DNA of 64,000 nt from Limisphaerales bacterium (GTDB taxonomy: Bacteria > Verrucomicrobiota > Verrucomicrobiia > Limisphaerales > SXTU01), in assembly GCA_009773355.1 (NCBI GenBank), contig WRPG01000013.1, positions 19,994 to 83,993 on the forward strand, given 5' to 3'. A model generated the notes under the pieces. That model did no database searches and had not been told where the DNA came from. It saw only the letters and a list, made by a program, of their open reading frames with translations. Positions 45,136 to 54,166 of this stretch are shown one piece after another; positions within the stretch are counted from its first letter, which is position 1; the number at the start of each line of letters is the position of its first letter. Both the position numbers and the translations under genes were made by a program.

Positions 45136-47262
45136 TCACTTCGGCAGCGGGAGGCCGAGGGTTTCCTCCCAGAAGAAACGGAACGCGGGGATGCGGCGGC
45201 GGAGCTGCGCGGCGTCCTCGGCCCGGAGGAGCAGGCATTGGAACTCGGCCTCGGTCACCAAGGTCACGTCGGGAGAGCAGAGCAACGGCGCGGCGTTCGG
45301 CTCTATGATTTCCTCCACGCCAGCACGGCGGATTTCAAGGCCTTCGCCCAGCGGGAGCAGCAGGCTGCCGGGACTGCCGAAGGCGGTGAGCGGACGCGAA
45401 CCGGCGGCGGTCGAGATGGTTTCGACCGTGACCAACGTGGCGAGTTCGCGGAGCACGGGCTGTTGCAGCGCGCGCAGGTAGGGGAAGGACTGGAGCAGCT
45501 CGCGGTTCTGCCAGAGCGCCTTGAGCTTCGGCTCGTAGCCCTGGTGGCGGATGAACTCGCGGAAGGAGCCTTCCGCAAAGGCGGTCACGGACACCGGGCT
45601 GAGGGCGACGACGGAGGCATTGCGCTGGCCCTGGCCGAGGATGACGGACATCTCGCCGATGAGTTCGCCCGCCTCCATCTGCGCGAGGAACTGCTTGCGC
45701 TCGCCGTCGTGGTGAATCACCTGCGCGTAGCCGGTGAGAATCATGTAGACGTGGCCCTCGGAGCGCGTGCCCTCGCGGATGATGATGTCGCCAGCGTTGA
45801 AGGTCATCACGCGCTGGTTGGCGAGCAGGCTGGAAATCCAGACGGGCGGCATGCCGGGGAAGTATTCGAGCAGGAACTCGATGGTGCGCGTGAGGTTGTA
45901 GTCGGTCTCGCCGCGCAGGAGGTTGAAGCGCTTGCCGCTGGAGGCGGTGCTGAAGTGCGCCTGGAACTTCTCGGAGAGATTGTCCAAGTGCAGGAAGACG
46001 ATGCGTTCGGCGGGCGAGTTGATGGCGTCGGCGGGGTCGCCATGGATCTGGCCCTCGCCGCCGTCGGCCAGCAGGAGCTGCGCAGGCTGCCGGTAAAGCT
46101 CGGCGATTTGCAGGTAGCGCTCCTGGCTGATGAGGCCGGTGCGCTGGATGCGTTTCAGGTCGGCGAGCGCCTGCGTGTCGCTCGTGAAGATGAGCCGGCA
46201 GTCCTTGCCCGAATGCGAAGTCTCGAAGTAGGCACCGATGGTCGGGATGCTGTGGCTGGAGTAAAACGGCGTGATGCGCAGCCCGAAGAAGTTGGCCTCC
46301 TGGCCGGGCTGCAACGGGATGAAGATGAAGTATTCCTGCAGGCTCTCCTCGGCGTGGTCCATCAGCAGCGAGAGCTTGCGCAGCATCATGCGCCAGATGA
46401 CCGGCGTGGTGAGCACCTGGATGCGGCGGTTGTATTGGAGCAGCGAGAGCAGGTTGCAGTGGTCGTCGTGGATGTGGCTGAGGAACAGCGAGTGAATCTG
46501 GTTGCGGGCGATGCCGCGCGCGCGGAGGTGGGCGTTGAGATACGGGATGGCGTCCACCAGCATGTAGTTGCCGTTGTGGCAGAGCGCGAGGCCGGACGAG
46601 GCCTGCGTGGCGCTGAAGCCGGTGGAGCCGCCGAGCACCTCGACGCCCAGCTTGACCAGCGTGGTGGGCGTGAGATCCGTGCTGACCGGATACGGCGGCG
46701 ACTGCTCGTGCTCCGGGGTGAGGTCAATCGTCTTGGTGTGCCCGCCGGCGGCGATTTCGAAGTGGTTCGGCGCGACGCGGCGGAGGATGCACCAGCCGAG
46801 GTCCACCGGTTCCTCCTCCAGCACGCGGGTGGTGATGAGCGAGTCGAGCGGGAGCACCTTGCCGTGCTTGTCCTTGAGGTGGAAGGAGCGCATCTCGCGG
46901 GTCAGCTCCTCGGCCTGGGCGACGGGCATCTCCCACTCGGCCATCTGCCGGGCGTCCGGCCCGAAGAGCGTCAGCTCCAGCAGCGCGCGCGCGGCGTGGA
47001 TGCGGCGCTGGTTGCCGATCAAGTCCAGCAGCTCGCCGCTGGCCAGCTTGCCGCCCACGAACAAGTGGTGGTAGAGCGGGAACTCGACGGCCACCTGCGA
47101 CTCCCCGTGGCTCACCGGCTGGTCGGGCAGGAGGATGTGCTGGGGCGACTTCAGCCCGCGCTGCATCAGCACCTTGACGATCTCGGGCGGGCAGCCCGCC
47201 AGCAGCGAATGCCCGCCGGCGGAAACGTGGAACACGCCGGGGAAGATCGGCTGGACGTGCAT
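45136..47262 (-). CDS. MBL-fold hydrolase with cyclic-nucleotide-binding domain
   Basis: A 708-residue cytoplasmic protein. A metallo-beta-lactamase fold occupies about residues 220-450 with the zinc motif FLSHIHDDHCN and FTSDTQALADL. A cNMP-binding domain follows near 510-620 (DIIIREGTRSEGHVYMILTG, GELIGEMSVILGQGQRNASV). The first 200 residues and the last 90 match nothing recognised. It could be a cNMP-gated phosphodiesterase or an oxygen/redox sensor. It lies between the stress operon and a hybrid histidine kinase, all on one strand. Confidence 0.75.
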   Translation of the reverse strand: MHVQPIFPGVFHVSAGGHSLLAGCPPEIVKVLMQRGLKSPQHILLPDQPVSHGESQVAVEFPLYHHLFVGGKLASGELLDLIGNQRRIHAARALLELTLFGPDARQMAEWEMPVAQAEELTREMRSFHLKDKHGKVLPLDSLITTRVLEEEPVDLGWCILRRVAPNHFEIAAGGHTKTIDLTPEHEQSPPYPVSTDLTPTTLVKLGVEVLGGSTGFSATQASSGLALCHNGNYMLVDAIPYLNAHLRARGIARNQIHSLFLSHIHDDHCNLLSLLQYNRRIQVLTTPVIWRMMLRKLSLLMDHAEESLQEYFIFIPLQPGQEANFFGLRITPFYSSHSIPTIGAYFETSHSGKDCRLIFTSDTQALADLKRIQRTGLISQERYLQIAELYRQPAQLLLADGGEGQIHGDPADAINSPAERIVFLHLDNLSEKFQAHFSTASSGKRFNLLRGETDYNLTRTIEFLLEYFPGMPPVWISSLLANQRVMTFNAGDIIIREGTRSEGHVYMILTGYAQVIHHDGERKQFLAQMEAGELIGEMSVILGQGQRNASVVALSPVSVTAFAEGSFREFIRHQGYEPKLKALWQNRELLQSFPYLRALQQPVLRELATLVTVETISTAAGSRPLTAFGSPGSLLLPLGEGLEIRRAGVEEIIEPNAAPLLCSPDVTLVTEAEFQCLLLRAEDAAQLRRRIPAFRFFWEETLGLPLPK

Positions 47263-47320
47263 GGGCGGATGATGGGGAAAAACGGCCCTGTCGCAAATCA
47301 AAACCGCGCCCGGCGCGGCC

Positions 47321-49867
47321 TCACGCCTGGCCCGACCGGAGGCGCTCGAACGCCGCCAGGGTCAGCTTGAACGCCTCCTCGATCTTGGGGATCAACGCGG
47401 GGATGCCCAGGGTGTTGCCGCCAGTGGCGAGGGTTTCCAGCTCCTGGCAGAGGTTGCCCAGGGCGTTCGCGCCCAGGTTCAGGCTCATGCCGCGGAAGAC
47501 ATGCGCGGCAAAGGCGAGCTGTTGCAGGTTGTCCCCGGAGGTCTTGATCTGCTCCAGATGCTTCGGGGCATTCTGGGCGAAGAGGTCAATCAGCTCGTGC
47601 AGCAGCGGCACGCCGTCCTTGGACTTCATCTCGTTCAACTCGGCGATGATGGTGGCGTCGAGGGTGGGCGCGGGCGCCGCTTCCGCCGGGATGGCTACGG
47701 CGGGCGCGCTTCCGTCGCCCGCCGGGACTGTGGCCTGCCGCTCCAGGCCCCAGCGCTCAATGACGGCTTGCAGCTCGGTGATGCGGACCGGCTTGGCCAC
47801 GTAGTCGTCCATGCCGGCTTCGAGGCATTTCTCGCGGTCGCCTTCGAGGGCGTTGCCGGTCATGGCCACGAGCCGTGGCCGGCGCTGGTCCGGCCATTGG
47901 GCGTGAATGCGGCGTGCAGCCTCGAAGCCGTCCATCTCCGGCATCTGCACGTCGAGGAAGATGAGGTCGAAGGGCTGCTGTTCGAGCAGCTTGAGCACCT
48001 CGACGCCGTTGGCGGCCACCTCGGGCCGGTAGCCGAGGCGCTGGAGCATCTTCACGCCGACCTTCTGGTTGATGATGTTGTCGTCGGCCAGGAGCAGGCG
48101 CAGCGGCAGGCGCTCGGACATGGAGGCGTCGAACTCCGAGCTGACCGGGGCCTTCTTCTCCGTGCGCGGCATGTTGTCCACCGCGCGCACGAGGGCGTCG
48201 AAGATCTGCGCGGGCCGGAGCGGCTTGTAGATGAAGAGCGAGATGCCGATCGCGCCGGGCCGCCGGTCGTCGGAGCGCAGCCGCACGTCGGTCATCAAAA
48301 GAATGGGCGTCGCCTCGCAGCCGGGCACGCGGCGGACGAACTGCGCGAGCGTGAGGCCGTCCATCTCGGGCAGTTGCAGGTCGAGCACGATGGCGTCGAA
48401 CCGCTCGCCGCCGCCGGAGAGCAGGTCGAGCGCCTCCTTGCTGCTGGCGACGGCGCGGAGGTCGGCGCCGGCCCAGCGGGCGTATTGGGCGAAGGCCTTG
48501 CGGTTGGAGCCGTTGTCCTCGACGACGAGGATTTTCTTCCCCTTGAGCTTCTCCCCCGGCGCGCTCACCACGTCGGGCAGCGTGGTGCGCGAGGCCTGCG
48601 TGCGCAGGATGAGGTGGAAGGTCGAGCCTTTGCCCGCCTCGCTCTCAACCCAGATCTTGCCGCCCATCAGCTCGGCGAGCCGCTTGCAGATCGCCAGCCC
48701 CAGCCCCGTGCCGCCGAACTGCCGCGTCGTCGAGCTGTCCACCTGGGTGAACGACTTGAACAGCCGGTCCATCTTGTTGGCCGGAATGCCGATGCCGGTG
48801 TCGCGCACGGAGATGCGGACGAAGAACGAGTCGGGGTCGGGCGGAACCTCCGGGGTGGCGATGTCGCCGGGATTTTCCTCGCGGCTGACCGAGATGCCCA
48901 CCTCGCCCTTGGCCGTGAACTTCACCGCGTTGCTGACGAGGTTGACGATGATCTGCCGCAGGCGCGTGACGTCGCCCTCGACAATGGCCGGGAGGTTGTC
49001 CTCGACCGTGTAGACGAGATCAATTTTCTTCTCCGCCGCGCGGGGCGTGAGCAGGTCCAGCGCCTCCTCGAGGCAGGTGCGCAGCTCGAAGGGATGCCGC
49101 TCCAGGTCCAGCTTGCCCGCCTCGATCTTCGAGAAGTCGAGGATGTCGTTGATGATGTTGAGCAGCGCGTCGGCGGAGCTGCGGACGGTCTCGACGAAGT
49201 CGCGCTGCTCGTTGGTCAGCTCCGTGTCCATCAGCAGCGAGGTCATGCCGATGATGCCGTTCATCGGCGTGCGGATCTCGTGGCTGGTGTTGGCGAGGAA
49301 CTCGGACTTGGCGCGCGTGGCCTCCTCGAGCTTCTGGTTCAGCGCGATGAGGGCGGTGTTGCTGTCCACGAGCTGCTGCTGGCTCTCGCGCAGCGCGCGG
49401 TAGGCCTCGTCGCGCTGAAGGGCGCTTTGATACGCCTTCGAGTGGTAGCGGATGCGCGCGATCAGCTCGACCTTGTCGGGCAGCTTGACGAGGTAGTCGT
49501 TCGCGCCGGCGGCGAAGGCCTGCGCCTTGATGGTCGGCTCCTCCTTCGTGGACAGGACGATGATGGGCGTCTCCTGCGTGCCGGGGTTCGCTCGGAACTG
49601 CCGGACGAGCGTCAGGCCGTCAATGCCCGGCATGACCAAGTCCTGCAGAATGACCGTGGGCTTGATCTGGTTCGCCAGCCGCACCGCCTCGGTAGGGTCA
49701 ATGCAATAGTGGAAATCTATGTTCGGCTGGTTGGCCAGACAGCGCCGGATGGCCTCGGCCACCATGACCTGATCGTCCACCAGCAGCACCATCACCGAAT
49801 AGTCGGCGGCGGCGGCGCTGCTGCCCGTCGGGCTGGCGGGCCTGGTTGGCGGCGTCGTTCCGATCAT
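47321..49867 (-). CDS. Hybrid sensor histidine kinase (REC-HisKA-HATPase-REC-REC-Hpt)
   Basis: An 848-residue soluble kinase with no membrane segments. An N-terminal receiver (Asp76 in [11 protein letters not shown]), then HisKA with His196 ([19 protein letters not shown]), HATPase ([30 protein letters not shown]), two further receivers ([14 protein letters not shown] and [20 protein letters not shown]) and a C-terminal Hpt ([16 protein letters not shown]). The kinase has a full internal phosphorelay and takes its input through the N-terminal receiver, so another kinase such as CheA could feed it. No cognate output regulator is next to it. Confidence 0.95.
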   Translation of the reverse strand: MIGTTPPTRPASPTGSSAAAADYSVMVLLVDDQVMVAEAIRRCLANQPNIDFHYCIDPTEAVRLANQIKPTVILQDLVMPGIDGLTLVRQFRANPGTQETPIIVLSTKEEPTIKAQAFAAGANDYLVKLPDKVELIARIRYHSKAYQSALQRDEAYRALRESQQQLVDSNTALIALNQKLEEATRAKSEFLANTSHEIRTPMNGIIGMTSLLMDTELTNEQRDFVETVRSSADALLNIINDILDFSKIEAGKLDLERHPFELRTCLEEALDLLTPRAAEKKIDLVYTVEDNLPAIVEGDVTRLRQIIVNLVSNAVKFTAKGEVGISVSREENPGDIATPEVPPDPDSFFVRISVRDTGIGIPANKMDRLFKSFTQVDSSTTRQFGGTGLGLAICKRLAELMGGKIWVESEAGKGSTFHLILRTQASRTTLPDVVSAPGEKLKGKKILVVEDNGSNRKAFAQYARWAGADLRAVASSKEALDLLSGGGERFDAIVLDLQLPEMDGLTLAQFVRRVPGCEATPILLMTDVRLRSDDRRPGAIGISLFIYKPLRPAQIFDALVRAVDNMPRTEKKAPVSSEFDASMSERLPLRLLLADDNIINQKVGVKMLQRLGYRPEVAANGVEVLKLLEQQPFDLIFLDVQMPEMDGFEAARRIHAQWPDQRRPRLVAMTGNALEGDREKCLEAGMDDYVAKPVRITELQAVIERWGLERQATVPAGDGSAPAVAIPAEAAPAPTLDATIIAELNEMKSKDGVPLLHELIDLFAQNAPKHLEQIKTSGDNLQQLAFAAHVFRGMSLNLGANALGNLCQELETLATGGNTLGIPALIPKIEEAFKLTLAAFERLRSGQA

Positions 49868-49955
49868 GTCAGTTGATTGGGTCTCGCGTGCTTAACGGGC
49901 ATTGGATAACGGCTGGAGGGATTTTTTCCAACGTCAAAATGCGGTTCAACTCTCC

Positions 49956-50009
49956 GTAGTCGCAGCCTTCAGGCTGCGCGTGGCTTCGCAACCTGAAGGT
50001 TGCGCCTAC
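49956..50009. repeat. REPIN at the oppF 3' end
   Basis: GTAGTCGCAGCCTTCAGGCT at the left, and on the other strand GTAGGCGCAACCTTCAGGTT at the right. The TAG of the right-hand GTAG foot is the oppF stop codon. Confidence 0.9.
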
Positions 50010-50998
50010 GATACCGGTTGAATCTCCCGCGCCCGCAGGCACGCCACCTCGCGTCCTGCGGTGAACTCCTCCAGTGCCGGCACCGTCGCCTGGCACGCCC
50101 CGGTCGCATGCTGGCAACGCGGATGAAACGCGCAGCCGGCGGGCGGGTTCAGCGGCGAGGGCGGATCGCCCGCGAGCACGATGCGCTGGCGAAGCTTCGC
50201 CTTCACCGGGTCCGGCACCGCCACCGCGCTGACCAGCGCCTGCGCGTAGGGATGCAACGGCCGATCGAACACCTCCGCCGCCGGCCCCAGCTCGACGATC
50301 TTGCCCAGATACATCACCGCAATGCGGTCCGCGATGTGGCGCACCACCGAAAGGTCGTGCGAGATGAAGACCAGCGTCAGGCCCATCTCACGCGAGAGCT
50401 TGGCGAGCAAGTTGATGATCTGCGCCTGGATCGAGACATCCAGCGCCGACACCGGCTCATCCGCGACGATGAGCTTCGGCTCCACCGCCAGCGCGCGCGC
50501 GATGGCGATGCGCTGCCGCTGCCCGCCGCTGAACTCATGCGGATACTTCCGCTGGTAACGCGGCGCGAGGCCGACCTTCTCCATCAGCGCCGCCACGCGC
50601 GCGGGCAGCTCGTCCGCCGGCACCGCGTGATGTGCGCGGATGGCCTCCGCCAGCGTGTCGAACACCGTCATGCGCGGGTTCAGCGACGCATACGGGTCTT
50701 GGAAAATCATCTGGAAGTCCGCGCGCGCCGCCCGCAGCTCCGCGCCCCGCAACGCCGTCAGGCTCCGCCCGCCCAGCACCACCGTGCCCTCGCTCGCCGG
50801 GAGCAGTTGGAGAATCGTCCGCCCCAGCGTGGACTTCCCGCAGCCCGACTCGCCGACCAGCCCGAGGATTTCCCCCTGCCGCAGCGAGAGCGATACGCCA
50901 TCCACCGCCCGCACCGTCCCCACGCGCCGCCGGAACACGAGGCCATGCTCCACCGGGAAGTGGGTCTTTACGTCGCGCAGTTCGAGGAAGGGAGTCAT
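50006..50998 (-). CDS. oppF: Oligopeptide ABC transporter ATPase OppF
   Basis: A 330-residue ATP-binding subunit. Walker A is GLVGESGCGKSTLGR, the signature FSGGQRQRIAIARALAVEPK, Walker B LIVADEPVSALDVS, and the C-terminal oligopeptide-transporter extension has HPYAQALVSAVAVPDP and a cysteine set in CAFHPRCQHATGACQ. It pairs with OppD to drive peptide uptake through OppBC. The TAG stop is supplied by a REP foot, which suggests that the end of the gene was remodelled by the repeat. Confidence 0.96.
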   Translation of the reverse strand: MTPFLELRDVKTHFPVEHGLVFRRRVGTVRAVDGVSLSLRQGEILGLVGESGCGKSTLGRTILQLLPASEGTVVLGGRSLTALRGAELRAARADFQMIFQDPYASLNPRMTVFDTLAEAIRAHHAVPADELPARVAALMEKVGLAPRYQRKYPHEFSGGQRQRIAIARALAVEPKLIVADEPVSALDVSIQAQIINLLAKLSREMGLTLVFISHDLSVVRHIADRIAVMYLGKIVELGPAAEVFDRPLHPYAQALVSAVAVPDPVKAKLRQRIVLAGDPPSPLNPPAGCAFHPRCQHATGACQATVPALEEFTAGREVACLRAREIQPVS

Positions 50999-51006
50999 GG
51001 TGAAAG

Positions 51007-51537
51007 TTACCTCGGGACAGCAAGCCCGGCCTTCTCGAATGTGCGATTGAACTCATTCTGTGGCGATCGAGTCGTCACCGCACTCTTGGCCTGATTGCCG
51101 AAACTTTGAAGCGAGTAGCACTCGAAACAAATGAGCAGGTCAACTCTCTCGTCACCAAGTGTCGCACTGATTCCATGGCGTGGATTGAAACAAGCGGCAA
51201 CAGTCCCATCTGAATCGGCGATTCCTTTGTATAGTGCCTTTAGCAAAGCCTCTCGCTGGCTCTTATCCTTAAGCTCTGCCTGTCCAAGAACACCGTAGTC
51301 ATGGAAAACTTCCTTCGGCGCAGGAGTTGCCGAGTTCCGCGCAAATGGCGGGAGCGGATCAATCGCAAGCAGAACAAACTTTTCTGCGTGCTCCAAAACT
51401 CGTTGAGTTTCCACAGGTAGGACATTCTTTGTCCGGTCGAAACCCCGACGTGCTGGACGCTTCCCGAATGCCAGCCAAGCGACGCCGAGCAGGCTGACGA
51501 TGCAAGTGATTGCCAGCAGAAGACGCTTGCCCTTCAT
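51007..51537 (-). CDS. Unknown membrane-anchored protein within opp operon
   Basis: A 176-residue protein with an N-terminal membrane anchor (LLLAITCIVSLLGVAWLAF) and a soluble domain (PKEVFHDYGVLGQAELKD, ACFNPRHGISATLG, LLICFECYSLQSFG). No family was recognised; the CFECY segment with two Cys is distinctive. Its base composition is visibly more AT-rich than oppD and oppF on either side. Its ATG overlaps the oppD stop by 4 bp, so it is co-translated. Possibly an acquired gene; function unknown. Confidence 0.7.
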   Translation of the reverse strand: MKGKRLLLAITCIVSLLGVAWLAFGKRPARRGFDRTKNVLPVETQRVLEHAEKFVLLAIDPLPPFARNSATPAPKEVFHDYGVLGQAELKDKSQREALLKALYKGIADSDGTVAACFNPRHGISATLGDERVDLLICFECYSLQSFGNQAKSAVTTRSPQNEFNRTFEKAGLAVPR

Positions 51538-52514
51538 ACCTTCAACTCCCCCCGCTGCACCCGCACGCACGCGCTGGCGTGGCCGGGTTCAATTTCCTTC
51601 AACCCTATTTCCCCCGCCCGGCACAGGGGCTGCACGAACTCGCAGCGGTCCGCGAAGGCGCAGGCGGGGAGCGGCTTGGACACGTCGGGCGGCAGGCCGG
51701 GGATGGTGTAAAGCTCCGCGCCCTTGCCTTGCAGCGCCGGGATGCTGCGCTGGAGCGCGCGGTTGTAGGGGTGCAGCGGGCGCGCGAAGATGTCCTCCAC
51801 GCGGCCGGACTCCACCACGCGGCCCGCATACATCACCAGCACGCGCCGGCAGAAGCCCGCCACCACGCCGAGGTCGTGCGAAATCCAGATGACCGCCATG
51901 CCGCGCTCGCGCTGGAGCCGCGCGATGAGGTCGAGAATCTGCGCCTGCACGGTCACGTCCAGCGCGGTGGTCGGCTCGTCGGCGATGAGCAAGTCCGGCT
52001 GCGTGATGAGCGCCATCGCGATCATCACGCGCTGCCGCATCCCGCCGCTGAACTCGTGCGGGTGGCTGCGGATGCGCCGCGCCGCGTCCGGCACGCCAAC
52101 TTCCTCCAGCGCGCGGGTGGCGCGCTTCACCGCCTCGTCGCGCGGCATCTGCTCGTGGATGAGCAGCGGCTCGATGAGTTGTTCCTCGATGCGCAGATAC
52201 GGGTTCAGCGATGTCATCGGGTCCTGGAAAATCATCGCGATGCGCTTGCCGCGAATCTGGTTCAGCTCCGCCTCGCCCATCGCGAGCAAGTCCGCGCCGT
52301 CGAAGCGCGCCGTGCCGGACTCGATGCGGCCCGGGGGCTTCGGAATGAGGCCCATCAGCGAGTAGCACGTCACCGACTTGCCCGACCCGCTCTCGCCCAC
52401 GATGCCCAGCGTCTCGCCCTTCTCCACGCTGAACGACACGCCGTCCACCGCGCGCACAATGCCGTTGCGCGTGTGGAACGCGGTGCGGAGGTTTTGGACT
52501 TCTAGCAAAGACAT
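51534..52514 (-). CDS. oppD: Oligopeptide ABC transporter ATPase OppD
   Basis: A 326-residue ATP-binding subunit. Walker A GIVGESGSGKSVTCYSL, signature FSGGMRQRVMIAMALITQPD, Walker B LLIADEPTTALDVT and the C-terminal HPYNRALQRSIPALQG with its Cys-containing tail. The start is the ATG at 52514 (MSLLEVQNLRTAFHT). An in-frame ATG seven codons upstream lies in a 10-mer repeat (MSIRGFP) and is judged not native. The GxxExxY insertion separates it from oppC. Confidence 0.96.
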   Translation of the reverse strand: MSLLEVQNLRTAFHTRNGIVRAVDGVSFSVEKGETLGIVGESGSGKSVTCYSLMGLIPKPPGRIESGTARFDGADLLAMGEAELNQIRGKRIAMIFQDPMTSLNPYLRIEEQLIEPLLIHEQMPRDEAVKRATRALEEVGVPDAARRIRSHPHEFSGGMRQRVMIAMALITQPDLLIADEPTTALDVTVQAQILDLIARLQRERGMAVIWISHDLGVVAGFCRRVLVMYAGRVVESGRVEDIFARPLHPYNRALQRSIPALQGKGAELYTIPGLPPDVSKPLPACAFADRCEFVQPLCRAGEIGLKEIEPGHASACVRVQRGELKV

Positions 52515-52519
52515 GGGAA

Positions 52520-52552
52520 AACCACGAATGGACACAAATGGACACGAATGAA
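52520..52552. repeat. 10-mer repeat flank, left of GxxExxY gene in opp
   Basis: Units CACGAATGGA, CACAAATGGA, CACGAATGAA in tandem. The inverse of 52931-52963. Confidence 0.88.
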
Positions 52553-52557
52553 GAGGG

Positions 52558-52944
52558 TCATAGGACGAGGCGCTCCCATTCGAGTTTGGGGTGCTTGAAG
52601 TTCAGGATGACACCAACGCGGAGCTTGGTGATGCGGAGGTAGTTCAACATCTGGCCCCGCTCCACGTCCGTGATGCGGTCAATGACCTTCGTGTCCACGA
52701 CCACGGCGTTGAAAGCAATCAGGTCAGGGACGAACTGGCCGACCTTCTGGCCTTTGTAGAGCACATCGAACTGCCGCTGCTGCTCGCAGGGAATCTTTCG
52801 CAGGCCGAACTCCACCACGAGCGCGTTCTCATAAGGCTTTTCATGCAACCCGTGGCCCAGTCCGTTCAAGACTTCCATCGCACTTCCCACCACAGCAAAC
52901 ACCTCCTCCTTCAGCAGCAATTTAGTGTCTGAATTCGTGTTCAT
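52558..52944 (-). CDS. GxxExxY family protein, PD-(D/E)XK-like, second copy
   Basis: A 128-residue GxxExxY protein with the signature GLHEKPY at residues 32-38, a nuclease-like Asp74 (FVPDLIAF) and Asp84-Thr-Lys86 (VVVDTKV), so D-x-K where the first copy has E-L-K. QMLNYLRITKLRVGVILNF is typical of the family. The first codons (MNTNSDT) are translated repeat. It sits between inverted 10-mer repeats, with the same direction as the opp genes it interrupts. Its ATG overlaps the stop of a 65-codon frame upstream as TAATG. Function unknown. Confidence 0.85.
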   Translation of the reverse strand: MNTNSDTKLLLKEEVFAVVGSAMEVLNGLGHGLHEKPYENALVVEFGLRKIPCEQQRQFDVLYKGQKVGQFVPDLIAFNAVVVDTKVIDRITDVERGQMLNYLRITKLRVGVILNFKHPKLEWERLVL

Positions 52945-52963
52945 TAGTGTCTATTCGTGGTTT
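52931..52963. repeat. 10-mer repeat flank, right of GxxExxY gene in opp
   Basis: GAATTCGTGTTCATTAGTGT followed by CTATTCGTGG, the inverse of 52520-52552. A further copy in direct orientation lies at 53118-53150, immediately before the oppC stop. Confidence 0.88.
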
Positions 52964-53141
52964 CAACCCTTGCCAGCGTGGCCTGGCGACGCTGGGTGAT
53001 GCGGGCACGGACGCGCTTGCGCAGGTCGGCCCAATCTTTGGTCGTGGGCATGAAACCCGGCTCCGCATCGCGCGCTCGCAGATAATCGTCAAGCGCGGCC
53101 TCCTGAGCTTGCCCTCTAAATTCGTGTCTATTCGTGTCCAT
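52944..53141 (-). CDS. Short frame of 65 codons between two 10-mer repeats
   Basis: Starts inside the repeat at 53118-53150 (MDTNRHEFR) and ends inside the repeat at 52931-52963 (ETTNRH). The unique middle part reads AALDDYLRARDAEPGFMPTT, KDWADLRKRVRARITQRR: a charged helical segment that may come from the end of a small antitoxin-like or regulatory protein. Its TAA overlaps the GxxExxY start. It could be a real partner gene or a captured gene fragment; the second is a little more likely. Confidence 0.4.
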   Translation of the reverse strand: MDTNRHEFRGQAQEAALDDYLRARDAEPGFMPTTKDWADLRKRVRARITQRRQATLARVETTNRH

Positions 53142-53150
53142 TCGTGGTTG
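53118..53150. repeat. 10-mer repeat abutting oppC
   Basis: Tandem TTCGTGTCTA, TTCGTGTCCA, TTCGTGGTTG. Direct orientation with respect to 52931-52963; ends one base before the oppC stop codon. Confidence 0.85.
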
Positions 53151-53151
53151 C

Positions 53152-54042
53152 TCAGTCTTTGCTCGCTCGCACATCCAGCGCGTCGCGGAGGCCGTCGCCG
53201 AGGAAGTTGAGGCAGAAAAGCGTGGTGGCCAGCGCGGTGCCGGGGGCGAGCAGGAGCCACGGAAATTCCTCCATCTTCTCGGCCCCATCTTTGATCATCG
53301 AACCCCACGAGCTCATCGGCGGCTGCACGCCGAGGCCGAGGAAGCTCAGGAAGGCTTCGAGCAACATCACCGCCGGCACGGTGAGCGTGGTGTAAACGAT
53401 GACCGGCCCGAGCACGTTGGGAATCATGTGGCGCAGGATGATGCGGCGCTTGCGCAGGCCCAGCGCGTGCGCGGCCTCGACGAACTCCATGCGCTTCAGC
53501 GACGCCACCTGCCCGCGCACGATGCGCGCCATGGTGAGCCATTCCACCGCGCCGATGGCGACGAAGAGCAGGATGATGTTCCGCCCGAAGAAGACGGTGA
53601 GCAGGATGACAAAGATGGTGAACGGCAGCGAATAGAGGATGTCCACGAGGCGCATCATCACCGCGTCGGCCTTGCCGCCGAGATAGCCGGAAATCGCGCC
53701 GTAGAGCACGCCGATGGTGAGCGACACCGCCGTGGCCGCGAGGCCGACCATGAGCGAGACACGTCCGCCGTAGAGGAGGCGCGTGAGCTGGTCACGGCCC
53801 AGCGCGTCGGTGCCGAGCCAGTGCTTGGCGCTGGGCGGCGTCGCACTGAGGGCGAGGTTCTGTGCGTCGTAGGCCTGGCCCGTGAGCCACGGGCCGACGA
53901 GGCACGCGAGCGTCATGCCCACCAGCAGCACGAAGCTTGCGACCGCAGCGCGGTTCTTTTGCAGCCGATGCCACGCGTCCTGCCACAGGGACGTGCCGGC
54001 TTCGACTGGTTCGGAGGGGGCGATGGAGTTTGCAGCGGTCAT
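53152..54042 (-). CDS. oppC: Oligopeptide ABC transporter permease OppC
   Basis: A 296-residue inner-membrane permease. An N-terminal cytoplasmic tail and first helix (FVLLVGMTLACLVGPWLTG) are followed by the periplasmic loop with HWLGTDALGRDQLTRLLYGG, further helices and the EAA loop (EFVEAAHALGLRKRRIILRH). The ATG at 54042 is chosen; a longer frame from a TTG at 54174 would add residues translated from a 7-mer repeat (SNAQRPTFN). Forms the channel with OppB. Confidence 0.95.
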   Translation of the reverse strand: MTAANSIAPSEPVEAGTSLWQDAWHRLQKNRAAVASFVLLVGMTLACLVGPWLTGQAYDAQNLALSATPPSAKHWLGTDALGRDQLTRLLYGGRVSLMVGLAATAVSLTIGVLYGAISGYLGGKADAVMMRLVDILYSLPFTIFVILLTVFFGRNIILLFVAIGAVEWLTMARIVRGQVASLKRMEFVEAAHALGLRKRRIILRHMIPNVLGPVIVYTTLTVPAVMLLEAFLSFLGLGVQPPMSSWGSMIKDGAEKMEEFPWLLLAPGTALATTLFCLNFLGDGLRDALDVRASKD

Positions 54043-54065
54043 CGCGGGGAAAGCGGGAAGGGGAA

Positions 54066-54161
54066 ACTTCCAACGCTCAACGTCCAACGTCCAACCTTCA
54101 ACGTGCGAGCGATTGGGGCCGCCTTGGATGTTGAACGTTGGACGTTGAGCGTTGGAAGTTT
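54066..54161. repeat. Inverted 7-mer repeat pair between oppC and oppB
   Basis: Left arm CGCTCAA, CGTCCAA, CGTCCAA, CCTTCAA in tandem; right arm is its inverse (TTGAACGTTGGACGTTGAGC). About 25 bp of unrelated sequence forms the loop. It could act as a transcript hairpin inside the operon. Confidence 0.88.
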
Positions 54162-54166
54162 TGTCC

